Source: Streptomyces sp. NBC_01341 (GTDB lineage Bacteria; Actinomycetota; Actinomycetes; Streptomycetales; Streptomycetaceae). Taken from it: DNA of 64,000 nucleotides. Every line of letters begins with the position of its first letter. Position 1 is the first letter of the stretch. The notes under the pieces are model-generated. The model did no database searches and was not told where the DNA came from. It saw only the letters and a program-made list of their open reading frames with translations. The DNA lies in assembly GCF_035946055.1 (NCBI RefSeq), contig NZ_CP108364.1, positions 4,402,001-4,466,000 of the forward strand, given 5' to 3'. Below, one piece after another: positions 43,978 to 51,635 of the stretch. Made by a program: the position numbers and the translations under genes.

Positions 43978-44510
43978 GCGCCACCGCCTCCGGACCCGTC
44001 GTCGGGATCGTCATGGGCTCGGACTCCGACTGGCCCGTGATGGAAGCGGCCGCCAAGGCCCTCGACGAGTTCCAGATCCCCTACGAGGTCGACGTCGTCT
44101 CGGCCCACCGCATGCCGCACGAGATGATCGCGTACGGCGAGGAGGCGGCGGACCGCGGTCTCAAGGCGATCATCGCGGGGGCGGGCGGAGCGGCCCACCT
44201 CCCCGGCATGCTCGCCTCGGTCACCCCGCTGCCCGTGATCGGTGTGCCGGTCCCGCTCAAGTACCTCGACGGCATGGACAGCCTGCTGTCCATCGTCCAG
44301 ATGCCCGCGGGCGTCCCCGTCGCCACGGTCTCCGTCGGCGGTGCGCGCAACGCGGGCCTGCTCGCCGCCCGCATCCTCGCCGCCCACGACGGCGAGCTGC
44401 TCGCGCGGATGAAGGACTTCCAGCAGGACCTCAAGGAACAGGCGACGGAGAAGGGCAAGCGGCTGCGGGCCAAGACCCAGAGCGCGGACTCCTTCGGTTT
44501 CGGGAAGTAG
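43974..44510 (+). CDS. purE: N5-carboxyaminoimidazole ribonucleotide mutase
   Basis: 178-residue enzyme that converts N5-CAIR to CAIR, the step after PurK. Characteristic blocks are VGIVMGSDSDWPVM, VVSAHRMPHEM with the catalytic His, and GAGGAAHLPGMLASVTPLPVIGVPV. ATG 43974 overlaps the purK stop. The C-terminal ~25 residues are charged and extend beyond the core. Forms an octamer in characterised homologues. Confidence 0.97.
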   Translation: MSATASGPVVGIVMGSDSDWPVMEAAAKALDEFQIPYEVDVVSAHRMPHEMIAYGEEAADRGLKAIIAGAGGAAHLPGMLASVTPLPVIGVPVPLKYLDGMDSLLSIVQMPAGVPVATVSVGGARNAGLLAARILAAHDGELLARMKDFQQDLKEQATEKGKRLRAKTQSADSFGFGK

Positions 44511-44517
44511 GCGGGCC

Positions 44518-45726
44518 ATGAGCATCCCCGGCACCCTCGAACGCGCCCGACTGCTGCTCGCCGACCACCCCGTGGTCGACGGTCACAACGACCTGCCGTG
44601 GGCCCTGCGTGAGCAGGTCGGCTACGACCTGGACGCCCGCGACATCGCCTCCGACCAGACCGGCACCCTGCACACCGACATCCCGCGGCTGCGGGCCGGC
44701 GGCGTCGGCGCCCAGTTCTGGTCCGTCTACGTCGCGCCGAGCCTGGCCGGTGACGACGCGGTCAGTGCCACGCTGGAGCAGATCGACGTCGTCGCGGAGA
44801 TGCTCGCGCGCTACCCGGCCGACCTGCGGCGGGCCCTGACGGCCGACGACATGGAGAAGGCCCGTGCCGAGGGCCGCATCGCCTCCCTGATGGGTGCCGA
44901 GGGCGGCCACTCCATCAACAACTCGCTGGGCACCCTGCGCGCCCTGCACACGCTCGGCGTCCGCTACATGACGCTCACGCACAACGACAACACCGACTGG
45001 GCGGACTCGGCGACGGACTCCCCGCGCGTCGGCGGCCTGTCGGAGTTCGGCCGCGAGGTCGTGCGCGAGATGAACCGCATCGGCATGCTGGTCGACCTCT
45101 CTCACGTGGCGGCCACCACGATGCGGGACGCGCTCGCCACCTCCGTGGCGCCGGTGATCTTCTCGCACTCCTCCGCCCGCGCGGTCTGCGACCACCCGAG
45201 GAACATCCCCGACGACGTCCTGCGGATGCTCGCGGCCAACGGTGGTGTGGCCATGGCGACCTTCGTGCCGAAGTTCGTCCTGCCGGCGGCCGTGGAGTGG
45301 ACCCTCGCCGCCGACCGCAACATGCGGGAGCACGGCCTGCACCACCTGGACACCACTCCGGCCGCCATGCGGATCCACGCGGACTTCGAAGCGGTCAACC
45401 CGCGTCCCATGGCCACCGTCGCCACGATCGCCGACCACCTCGACCACATGCGCGAGATCGCCGGTATCGATCACGTCGGCATCGGTGGTGACTACGACGG
45501 AACGGCCTTCCTGCCGCTGGAGCTGGAGGACGTGTCGGGCTACCCGCACCTGATCGCGGAGCTGCTCACGCGCGGCTGGTCGGACACGGACGTGGCCAAG
45601 CTGACCTGGCAGAACGCGGTCCGGGTGCTGCGCGACGCGGAAACGGTCGCGGGCGAACTCGGCGCGCGGGTCGGCCCGTCCCACGCGACGATCGACGCGC
45701 TCGACGGGCAGAGGCACTCGTACTGA
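44518..45726 (+). CDS. M19-family membrane (renal) dipeptidase
   Basis: 402-residue zinc dipeptidase. Metal ligands are in DGHNDLPWAL (HxD), in EGGHSINNSLGTLRALHTLG (Glu), in VDLSHV and in SHSSARAVCDHPRN (His). GIGGDYDG places the later Asp. There is no signal peptide, so it may act in the cytosol on D-amino-acid-containing or wall-derived dipeptides. ATG 44518 is 7 bp after purE, so it is probably co-transcribed with purKE. Confidence 0.92.
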   Translation: MSIPGTLERARLLLADHPVVDGHNDLPWALREQVGYDLDARDIASDQTGTLHTDIPRLRAGGVGAQFWSVYVAPSLAGDDAVSATLEQIDVVAEMLARYPADLRRALTADDMEKARAEGRIASLMGAEGGHSINNSLGTLRALHTLGVRYMTLTHNDNTDWADSATDSPRVGGLSEFGREVVREMNRIGMLVDLSHVAATTMRDALATSVAPVIFSHSSARAVCDHPRNIPDDVLRMLAANGGVAMATFVPKFVLPAAVEWTLAADRNMREHGLHHLDTTPAAMRIHADFEAVNPRPMATVATIADHLDHMREIAGIDHVGIGGDYDGTAFLPLELEDVSGYPHLIAELLTRGWSDTDVAKLTWQNAVRVLRDAETVAGELGARVGPSHATIDALDGQRHSY

Positions 45727-45753
45727 CCCGTACGCGGCGACGAGGTGGACGAG

Positions 45754-45782
45754 GAGGGGGCGGCCGCGCAGGCCGCCCCCTC
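45754..45782. terminator. Bidirectional terminator
   Basis: 12-bp inverted repeat (45754-45765 with 45771-45782) and a GCGCA loop between the converging dipeptidase and ugd genes. Confidence 0.85.
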
Positions 45783-45789
45783 CCGCGTC

Positions 45790-47133
45790 TCATGCCTTCG
45801 GGCGTCCCATCGCCCGGTAGGTCCATCCGGCGTCGCGCCACACGGACGGGTCCAGCGCGTTGCGGCCGTCCAGGATGATCCGCCGTCCGGCGGCCTCGCC
45901 CAGCGCCACCGCGTCCAGCTCCCGGAACTCGCGCCACTCCGTCAGGTGCAGCACCACGTCCGCGCCGCGCACCGCGTCCAGCGCCGTGTCGGCGTAGCCC
46001 AGCGTCGGGAAGAGCCGGCGGGCGTTGTCCATGCCCTTCGGGTCGAAGACGGTGACCTGGCCGCCCTGCAGGTGGATCTGCCCGGCGACGTTGAGAGCCG
46101 GCGAGTCGCGTACGTCGTCGGAGTCCGGCTTGAACGTGGCGCCCAGCACCGCGACCCGGGTCCCGAGGAACGACCCGCCGCCCACGGCTTCGCGGGCCAG
46201 CTCGACCATGTGACCGCGGCGGCGCATGTTGATGGAGTCGACCTCCCGCAGGAAGGTCAGCGCCTGGTCCGCGCCCAGCTCGCCGGCGCGGGCCATGAAG
46301 GCGCGGATGTCCTTGGGCAGGCAGCCCCCGCCGAATCCGATGCCGGCCCGCAGGAACTTCTTCCCGATCCGCTCGTCGTGGCCGATGGCCTCGGCGAGCT
46401 TCACCACGTCACCGTCGGCGGCCTCGCAGACCTCTGCCATGGCGTTGATGAACGAGATCTTGGTCGCCAGGAAGGAGTTGGCCGAGGTCTTCACCAGCTC
46501 GGCGGTCGGGAAGTCCGTCACCACGAAGGGTGAGCCCTCCGCGACGGGAACCGCGTACACCTCGCGCAGCAGCTTCTCGGCCCGCTCGCTCTGCACACCG
46601 ACGACGACCCGGTCCGGGTGCAGCGTGTCCTTGACGGCGAAGCCCTCGCGAAGGAACTCGGGGTTCCAGGCCAGCTCGGCGTCGGTGCCCACCGGGGCCA
46701 GTTCGGCCAGCCGTCCCGCCAGCCGGGCGGCGGAGCCCACCGGCACGGTGGACTTGCCGACGACCAGGGCGGGGCGGGTCAGCTGCGGGGCGAGCGATTC
46801 GAAGGCGCTGTCCACGTAGCTCATGTCGCAGGCGTACTCACCGTGCTTCTGCGGGGTGTTCACACAGACGAAGTGGACATCGCCGAAGGCGCCGATCTCC
46901 TCCCAGGAGGTGGTGAACCTCAGCCGTCCGGTCGAGCCCTCGATACCCGCGACGTGCTTCTGCAGGATCTCCTCGAGCCCCGGTTCGTACATCGGCACCC
47001 TGCCCGCCGAGAGCATCTCGATCTTCTCGGGGACGACGTCGAGCCCGAGGACTTCGAAGCCCAGTTCCGCCATGGCCGCGGCATGGGTGGCGCCGAGGTA
47101 GCCGGTGCCGATCACGGTGATCCTGAGGGCCAT
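45790..47133 (-). CDS. ugd: UDP-glucose 6-dehydrogenase
   Basis: 447-residue NAD-dependent dehydrogenase oxidising UDP-glucose (or a related UDP-sugar) to the uronic acid. The N-terminal Rossmann motif is VIGTGYLGATHAAAMAELG, the catalytic cysteine is in GFGGGCLPKDI, and the C-terminal domain has ATFKPDSDDVRDSPAL. ATG 47133 has AGGAG 6 nt upstream. Its product is a precursor for envelope polysaccharides, consistent with the glycan genes nearby. Confidence 0.93.
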   Translation of the reverse strand: MALRITVIGTGYLGATHAAAMAELGFEVLGLDVVPEKIEMLSAGRVPMYEPGLEEILQKHVAGIEGSTGRLRFTTSWEEIGAFGDVHFVCVNTPQKHGEYACDMSYVDSAFESLAPQLTRPALVVGKSTVPVGSAARLAGRLAELAPVGTDAELAWNPEFLREGFAVKDTLHPDRVVVGVQSERAEKLLREVYAVPVAEGSPFVVTDFPTAELVKTSANSFLATKISFINAMAEVCEAADGDVVKLAEAIGHDERIGKKFLRAGIGFGGGCLPKDIRAFMARAGELGADQALTFLREVDSINMRRRGHMVELAREAVGGGSFLGTRVAVLGATFKPDSDDVRDSPALNVAGQIHLQGGQVTVFDPKGMDNARRLFPTLGYADTALDAVRGADVVLHLTEWREFRELDAVALGEAAGRRIILDGRNALDPSVWRDAGWTYRAMGRPKA

Positions 47134-47318
47134 GGGTGCTCCTGAACGATGCGGACAGACGTGCGGACCGAGCATATCCGGGGCCCGTGCAGGGCCGTTC
47201 CGAGAGGGCCTCCCGGGTTGTCGGCAAGCTCACGTGTCCCGCCCGTATGCCTCCGCCGGGCAGGGCCACTAAAATCGGGTTACTTAACGGTAGTTAGCAT
47301 CCTTGGGGAGTGAACGTC

Positions 47319-48476
47319 TTGGCGGGTTCGACCGACTTCGACCTGTACCGTCCGGCCGAGGAGCACGACATGCTCCGCGAGACGATCCGTTCGCTCGCCG
47401 AGGCGAAGATCGGCCCGTTCGCCGCCGAGGTGGACGAGGAGGGGCGCTTCCCCAGGGAGGCACTGGACGCCCTGGTCGCGTCCGACCTGCACGCGGTCCA
47501 CGTCCCGGAGGAGTACGGCGGTGCGGGCGCCGACGCGCTCGCCACGGTCATCGTGATCGAGGAGGTCGCCCGCGTCTGCGCGTCCTCCTCCCTGATCCCG
47601 GCCGTGAACAAGCTGGGTTCGCTCCCGGTGATCCTCTCCGGCTCCGAGGCGCTCAAGAAGAAGTACCTCGGCCCGCTGGCGAAGGGGGACGCGATGTTCT
47701 CGTACGCCCTGTCCGAGCCGGACGCGGGCTCCGACGCCGCCGGCATGAAGACCAAGGCCGTGCGCGACGGCGACTTCTGGATCCTCAACGGCGTGAAGCG
47801 CTGGATCACCAACGCGGGTGAGTCCGAGTACTACACGGTGATGGCCGTCACCGACCCGACGAAGCGCTCCAAGGGCATCTCGGCGTTCGTCGTCGAGAAG
47901 TCCGACGAGGGCGTCTCCTTCGGCGCCCCGGAGAAGAAGCTCGGCATCAAGGGCTCCCCGACGCGCGAGGTCTACCTCGACAACGTCCGCATCCCCGCCG
48001 ACCGCATGATCGGCGAGGAGGGCACCGGATTCGCCACCGCGATGAAGACCCTTGACCACACCCGCATCACGATCGCGGCGCAGGCCCTCGGCATCGCCCA
48101 GGGCGCCCTCGACTACGCCAAGGGCTACGTCCAGGAGCGCAAGCAGTTCGGCAAGCCGATCGCCGACTTCCAGGGCATCCAGTTCATGCTCGCCGACATG
48201 GCGATGAAGCTGGAGGCCGCACGCCAGCTCACCTACGCCGCGGCCGCCAAGTCCGAACGCCTCGACGGCGACCTGACCTTCTTCGGGGCCGCCGCCAAGT
48301 GCTTCGCCTCCGACGTCGCGATGGAGGTCACCACCGACGCCGTCCAGCTGCTCGGCGGCTACGGCTACACCCGCGACTACCCGGTCGAGCGCATGATGCG
48401 CGACGCCAAGATCACGCAAATTTATGAGGGCACGAATCAGGTTCAGCGGATCGTCATGGCAAGGAACCTTCCCTAG
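47319..48476 (+). CDS. Acyl-CoA dehydrogenase
   Basis: 385-residue FAD enzyme that introduces the alpha-beta double bond in acyl-CoA degradation. It has the FAD/substrate segment ALSEPDAGSDAAGMKTKAV, FGKPIADFQGIQFMLADM, and YEGTNQVQRIVMARNL with the catalytic Glu. TTG 47319 with GGGGAG 7-8 nt upstream is preferred over GTG 47310, whose box would touch the start. An A/T-richer stretch with short inverted repeats (47278-47300) lies before it. A T7 run starts 8 bp after the stop. Confidence 0.93.
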   Translation: MAGSTDFDLYRPAEEHDMLRETIRSLAEAKIGPFAAEVDEEGRFPREALDALVASDLHAVHVPEEYGGAGADALATVIVIEEVARVCASSSLIPAVNKLGSLPVILSGSEALKKKYLGPLAKGDAMFSYALSEPDAGSDAAGMKTKAVRDGDFWILNGVKRWITNAGESEYYTVMAVTDPTKRSKGISAFVVEKSDEGVSFGAPEKKLGIKGSPTREVYLDNVRIPADRMIGEEGTGFATAMKTLDHTRITIAAQALGIAQGALDYAKGYVQERKQFGKPIADFQGIQFMLADMAMKLEAARQLTYAAAAKSERLDGDLTFFGAAAKCFASDVAMEVTTDAVQLLGGYGYTRDYPVERMMRDAKITQIYEGTNQVQRIVMARNLP

Positions 48477-48610
48477 CGGAGTTTTTTTGCCGGAGAGGCA
48501 CCCTCGGCTCTCTGCCTGTTGCGGCCCGATCGGGGCCGTTACTGGGCGTCAGGCGGGGAATCCTGGGCAAATGCAGGGCCGAAAATAGCCGCTGACCTGC
48601 ACAAACAACA

Positions 48611-48636
48611 CAGCCCCCGGCGCGACGCCGGGGGCT
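48611..48636. terminator. Terminator downstream of the acyl-CoA dehydrogenase gene
   Basis: Perfect 12-bp arms (48611-48622 and 48625/6-48636) with a 3-nt loop (CGA). It is 135 bp after the acyl-CoA dehydrogenase stop. Confidence 0.8.
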
Positions 48637-48747
48637 GTTGTCGTACGCGGATCAGGCGACCTCTGATGCCTCCGTCGGGTCGTCGGCTCCGGCGTCAACA
48701 TCGTTGCGATGGCGGCCCGGCCGTGCCCAGCAGATTATCGCGCGGCT

Positions 48748-48777
48748 CACCGGGTCGCGGGTTTCCGCGACCCGGTG
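48748..48777. repeat. 13-bp-stem hairpin A flanking the lectin locus
   Basis: Perfect inverted repeat (48748-48760 with 48765-48777) and a GTTT loop. A nearly identical hairpin (B) lies at 50423-50455. It may also end transcription of the lectin gene, whose stop is at 48991, or mark an insertion edge. The rest of 48477-48990 shows no gene. Confidence 0.7.
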
Positions 48778-48990
48778 GCGACGGTCCCGGTGCGGGGCCG
48801 AGTCCGGTTCGGGGAAATGGGCGGGACGGGCGTCACGGGGAGATTGACAGGCGCTGCATGAAATGCCGGGCAGGGCCGGAATGTTCGCTTCGGGTGATCT
48901 CGGCGCACATCGGCAGGCGTGCCCGCGCCTGCGTACCGTGAACGGCGACGAGGCGGTGCTCGCAGTGCGGTGCGAGGGTCCGGATCGCTG

Positions 48991-50091
48991 TCAGCCGCTG
49001 CTCCACTTCTGATTGTCCGCACCGTTGCAGGACCACAGTTGGAGCTGGGTGCCATTGTCCTCCACCGCGTCCTTGACATCCACGCATGAGTCGGCCGGGA
49101 TATTGACCAAATCGTGCGCGGAGTTGAGCCGGAACCGTTGTGCACCGCTGCCGTTGCAGTCAGCCAGTCGGATGGCCGCACCGTCGCTCTGTGAGCCGCC
49201 GGCCACTTCCATGCACATACCCATGGACCGAACGCTTCCGTCCGACTTGAGCTGCCAGGCCTGCTGGGCAGTCCCTCTGCAGTCCCAGATCTGCAGGGGG
49301 GTGCCGGGCGAAGTTCCGGCGTCGATGCAGCGGCCGGAGTCGTGGCTTCGGATCGCCATACCCACCACGGCCTCACCCGCAACGCTCTCACCCGGGGCTT
49401 TGACGGGCAGCGAGGCTGTCGACGCGGGATGCTTCGATGTCTCCTGATCCTTGGGATCGTTCTTCTTTCCGGACTTCTCCGGAGAGGGGCTACCGTCCTG
49501 CGAACTGCTTGTGGGCGACTGCTTCGGAGTGCTTCCGGCAGAGGGTGATGAGACGTTCGACGGGCTCGCTGTTCCCGCGTAGGCTCCGTCGCCCTCACCA
49601 CTCAAGGCAGTGCTGTGGATCGGGGTGGAGTCCGCGCCCTGGTCGTCCTTCGCCCCGGGGACGAGGAAGGGTATGCAAGCGAGTATGCCGACCACAAGAA
49701 TGGTGCCGGTCAGCAGCAGTCGCTTGCGGGGCCGCCGTGGGCGGGTGCCGAAGGCTGTGTCCTGCGCGTCGGTCGCCGCGGGCGTGCCGTCGTTCGGCGC
49801 GGTCGCCGCGCCCAGCGCGAAGGCTGTACCCGCCGCGAAGCCGTCCGCGTACGCGGAAACGGGTTCCACGGAGGTGCCACCGGGCTCCTCGGTGACAGTG
49901 ACGGTGGGCTTGGCGCGCCCCGTCACCGACTCTCCCCCGGGGAGGGGCGTGGATGACGCGCTGGTGCCGGCAGCGGCCTCGGCGATTGCGGTCGTTCTTC
50001 TCGTCCGGCGAGGAAGCGGGGTTGCGTCGGCAGACCGCGCCGGCTGCGAATCGTCCGTTGCGGCCGTCGGGTCGTCAGAGGTGGCCGTCAT
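48991..50091 (-). CDS. Membrane-anchored ricin-type lectin domain protein
   Basis: 366-residue protein. A Thr/Ala/Pro-rich, poorly conserved N-terminus (1-124) is followed by a single transmembrane helix (about 125-147, RLLLTGTILVVGILACIPFLV), a Ser/Pro/Lys linker (about 150-235) and a C-terminal beta-trefoil of three QxW-type repeats (QIWDCRG, LADCNGSGAQRF, LWSCNGADNQKW). The orientation puts the lectin outside the cell. It could bind galactose-like or xylan glycans. I see no enzymatic domain. ATG 50091. Confidence 0.85.
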   Translation of the reverse strand: MTATSDDPTAATDDSQPARSADATPLPRRTRRTTAIAEAAAGTSASSTPLPGGESVTGRAKPTVTVTEEPGGTSVEPVSAYADGFAAGTAFALGAATAPNDGTPAATDAQDTAFGTRPRRPRKRLLLTGTILVVGILACIPFLVPGAKDDQGADSTPIHSTALSGEGDGAYAGTASPSNVSSPSAGSTPKQSPTSSSQDGSPSPEKSGKKNDPKDQETSKHPASTASLPVKAPGESVAGEAVVGMAIRSHDSGRCIDAGTSPGTPLQIWDCRGTAQQAWQLKSDGSVRSMGMCMEVAGGSQSDGAAIRLADCNGSGAQRFRLNSAHDLVNIPADSCVDVKDAVEDNGTQLQLWSCNGADNQKWSSG

Positions 50092-50357
50092 GGGGTCCTT
50101 CCAGGATCAGAAGCGGCAGGAGAACCCGGCTGGTGAGCGATGACGCCGGCCGGGGACCGGAGAACACGGCCACCCTGCGGAACCAGAGGGTCAACGTGCT
50201 TGAGGGGACGGCCACACCAGCATTTCGGCCATCGTCCGCCATGTATCTTACGACCCGTTCGGCAGGCCGATCGAGCCGCTCGGCGTGGCCTGACCTGTGC
50301 GTGTGGCCCGGAAACGACGTTGTGAAACCAGCCGCTCCGCTCGGACCGACGCGCCGT

Positions 50358-50374
50358 CACATCAACGTGATGTG
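50358..50374. promoter_or_regulatory. Inverted repeat upstream of the lectin gene
   Basis: CACATCA-ACG-TGATGTG, perfect 7-bp arms (50358-50364 and 50368-50374), 267 bp upstream of the lectin ATG. Possible operator for the lectin gene, or for the degraded HTH gene; function unproved. Confidence 0.4.
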
Positions 50375-50422
50375 TGGTGGTGGATGAGATCAGGATAGAT
50401 CCGGAGGCCGTGAAGTCGTGGA

Positions 50423-50455
50423 GCACCGGGCCGCGGGTGTTCCGCGACCCGGTGC
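50423..50455. repeat. Hairpin B, near-identical to hairpin A at 48748
   Basis: 14-nt arms (50423-50436 and 50442-50455) with one mismatch (C:A read on this strand, G:U on the other). It shares the 13-nt right arm with hairpin A. The two hairpins bracket about 1.7 kb containing the lectin gene. Confidence 0.7.
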
Positions 50456-50497
50456 CCGTGGTCACGCTCACCCTTGGTGTCGGTCGCGCGAAGGTGA

Positions 50498-50764
50498 TTG
50501 TCCCGCGCTCAGCAGGGTGTGCACGGTGCGGCGGACGAGCCCGGCTGGGGCGTCGACCCCGACGACGAGTCGGGGGTGGCGGTGGTCGCTGCGGTAGGCC
50601 GCCAGACCAGGGCGTGGCGGGATGCGGGCCGGCGAGTTCGGGGCGGCGATCGGAACGGCCAGGACCTGGTCTACAAGGTGGAGGGAGGGCGGCGCATCCC
50701 CCGGCCGGAGTTCCGGGACCGGGCGGACGAAGTGCTGGGGGCGAGCGGGAAGCCGGCCATGCGC
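50498..50764 (+). pseudogene. Decayed helix-turn-helix (XRE-type) regulator remnant
   Basis: Fragments of a Streptomyces XRE-type regulator are readable only by changing frame. DPDDESG and VGRQTRAWRDA lie in one frame, MRAGEFGAAIG in the next, and GQDLVYKVEGGRRIPRPEFRDRADEVLGASGK back in the first. In intact relatives from memory these join as one HTH domain (RxGEFGxAIGYGxDLxYKVExGxRIPRPExLDRADxVL). So at least two frameshifts, one near 50624 and one near 50654, and loss of the C-terminal DUF5753-like half are inferred. It lies directly upstream of the yoeB end, on the opposite strand. Confidence 0.6.
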
Positions 50765-50831
50765 CACTCGGAGGGAGGCCCCCGGATGTTCCTGGTGGTG
50801 GGCTTGCTGAGCTTCTTCCTGCCCAGGCCGG

Positions 50832-51089
50832 TCAGTAGTGGTCGCGCGCCTGGATGATCTCCAGGCCGTCGGAGTCGGTGACGCGGTAGACCAGTCGGTG
50901 TTCATGCGTGATGCGGCGGGACCACCAGCCGGACAGGTTCCCTTTCAGCGGCTCGGGCTTGCCCCTTCCCTCGAAGGGGGTCCGTTTGATCTCCTTGATG
51001 AGGTCATTGACCCTGCGGAGCGTCTTGCGGTCGGTGTCGGCCCAGTGGGTGTAGTCCTCCCACCCGTCGTCCGAGAACGACGTCTTCAC
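50832..51089 (-). CDS. yoeB: YoeB-family toxin (RelE/Txe superfamily mRNA interferase)
   Basis: 85-residue ribosome-dependent endoribonuclease. It aligns by eye with E. coli YoeB over its whole length (KPEPLKGNLSGWWSRRIT, EHRLVYRVTDSDGLEIIQARDHY). Catalytic residues E46, R65 and the C-terminal His-Tyr (H84-Y85) are all present, so it should be active. Its ATG overlaps the antitoxin stop as ATGA (51086-51089), giving the usual antitoxin-first order and coupled translation. Confidence 0.95.
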   Translation of the reverse strand: MKTSFSDDGWEDYTHWADTDRKTLRRVNDLIKEIKRTPFEGRGKPEPLKGNLSGWWSRRITHEHRLVYRVTDSDGLEIIQARDHY

Positions 51090-51343
51090 GCGTCCTCCGT
51101 GTCGATCAGGTCTCGCACGGTGCCGCGTCCGGCGTCCATCTGCTCGATGGAGCGCATGAGGCGGGCGGCGTTGCGGGGGGAGCGCATCAGGTACATCGTC
51201 TCCTCCCAGGCGTTGTAGTCCTCCTCGGACATGATTACGACGGTGCCCGCCTTCGATGTGACGCGCTCAGGCGCGTGGTCTTCGGTGACGCGGCGGATCA
51301 GGCCGAAGAAGTCTTTCCGTGCTTCGCTCGCGTTGATGGTCAT
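51086..51343 (-). CDS. yefM: YefM/Phd-family antitoxin
   Basis: 85-residue antitoxin. The N-terminal DNA-binding segment INASEARKDFFGLIRRVTED and KAGTVVIMSEEDYNAWEETMYLM match YefM. The C-terminal tail (RGTVRDLIDTEDA) is acidic and should wrap the toxin. I chose ATG 51343, preceded by GGGAGGAACCC, over the longer frame to 51403. Four GTAC cores lie in the promoter region just upstream (51381-51421), consistent with autoregulation. Confidence 0.93.
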   Translation of the reverse strand: MTINASEARKDFFGLIRRVTEDHAPERVTSKAGTVVIMSEEDYNAWEETMYLMRSPRNAARLMRSIEQMDAGRGTVRDLIDTEDA

Positions 51344-51380
51344 GGGTTCCTCCCGCGCATGTCGCCAGCCCTCTCCAAGA

Positions 51381-51421
51381 GAGTACTCAAAACAGTACCA
51401 CAAGTGTACGTTATTTGGTAC
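51381..51421. promoter_or_regulatory. Four phased GTAC cores: candidate YefM operator array
   Basis: GTAC cores begin at 51383, 51395, 51406 and 51418, so successive cores are 12, 11 and 12 bp apart, about one helical turn. E. coli YefM-YoeB binds palindromes with core TGTACA; one site here reads TGTACG and another AGTACT. They lie 38-78 bp upstream of yefM in an AT-rich patch. Confidence 0.65.
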
Positions 51422-51591
51422 GGTGAAGTTGGGTCATGCGTCTGCTTGAGCTGTTAAGAGTTGCTCTACCGGATCCAGCCAGCCGCCTGTTCTGGGCCTC
51501 GGACGCGCCGCCCGGAGCCGTGCGCGATCTGACCGCGGCCTCGAGCCGGGAAGGCAGAGAGGACAGGAAGGCCGGGCAGGCCGGGAACAGA

Positions 51592-51621
51592 AAGATCCGG
51601 ACGGATAACCGCCCGGATCTT
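51592..51621 (-). terminator. Terminator after LCP gene 1
   Basis: 9-bp AAGATCCGG/CCGGATCTT arms (51592-51600, 51613-51621) plus a small inner stem, 15 bp past the LCP stop, followed on the minus strand by TTTCTGTT. Confidence 0.75.
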
Positions 51622-51635
51622 CTGGGCACCGCCGG

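Noticed and set aside
48483..48489. T7 run after the acyl-CoA dehydrogenase as an intrinsic terminator
   Set aside because: No convincing stem precedes the T-run; the nearby 12-bp hairpin at 48611 is better supported.
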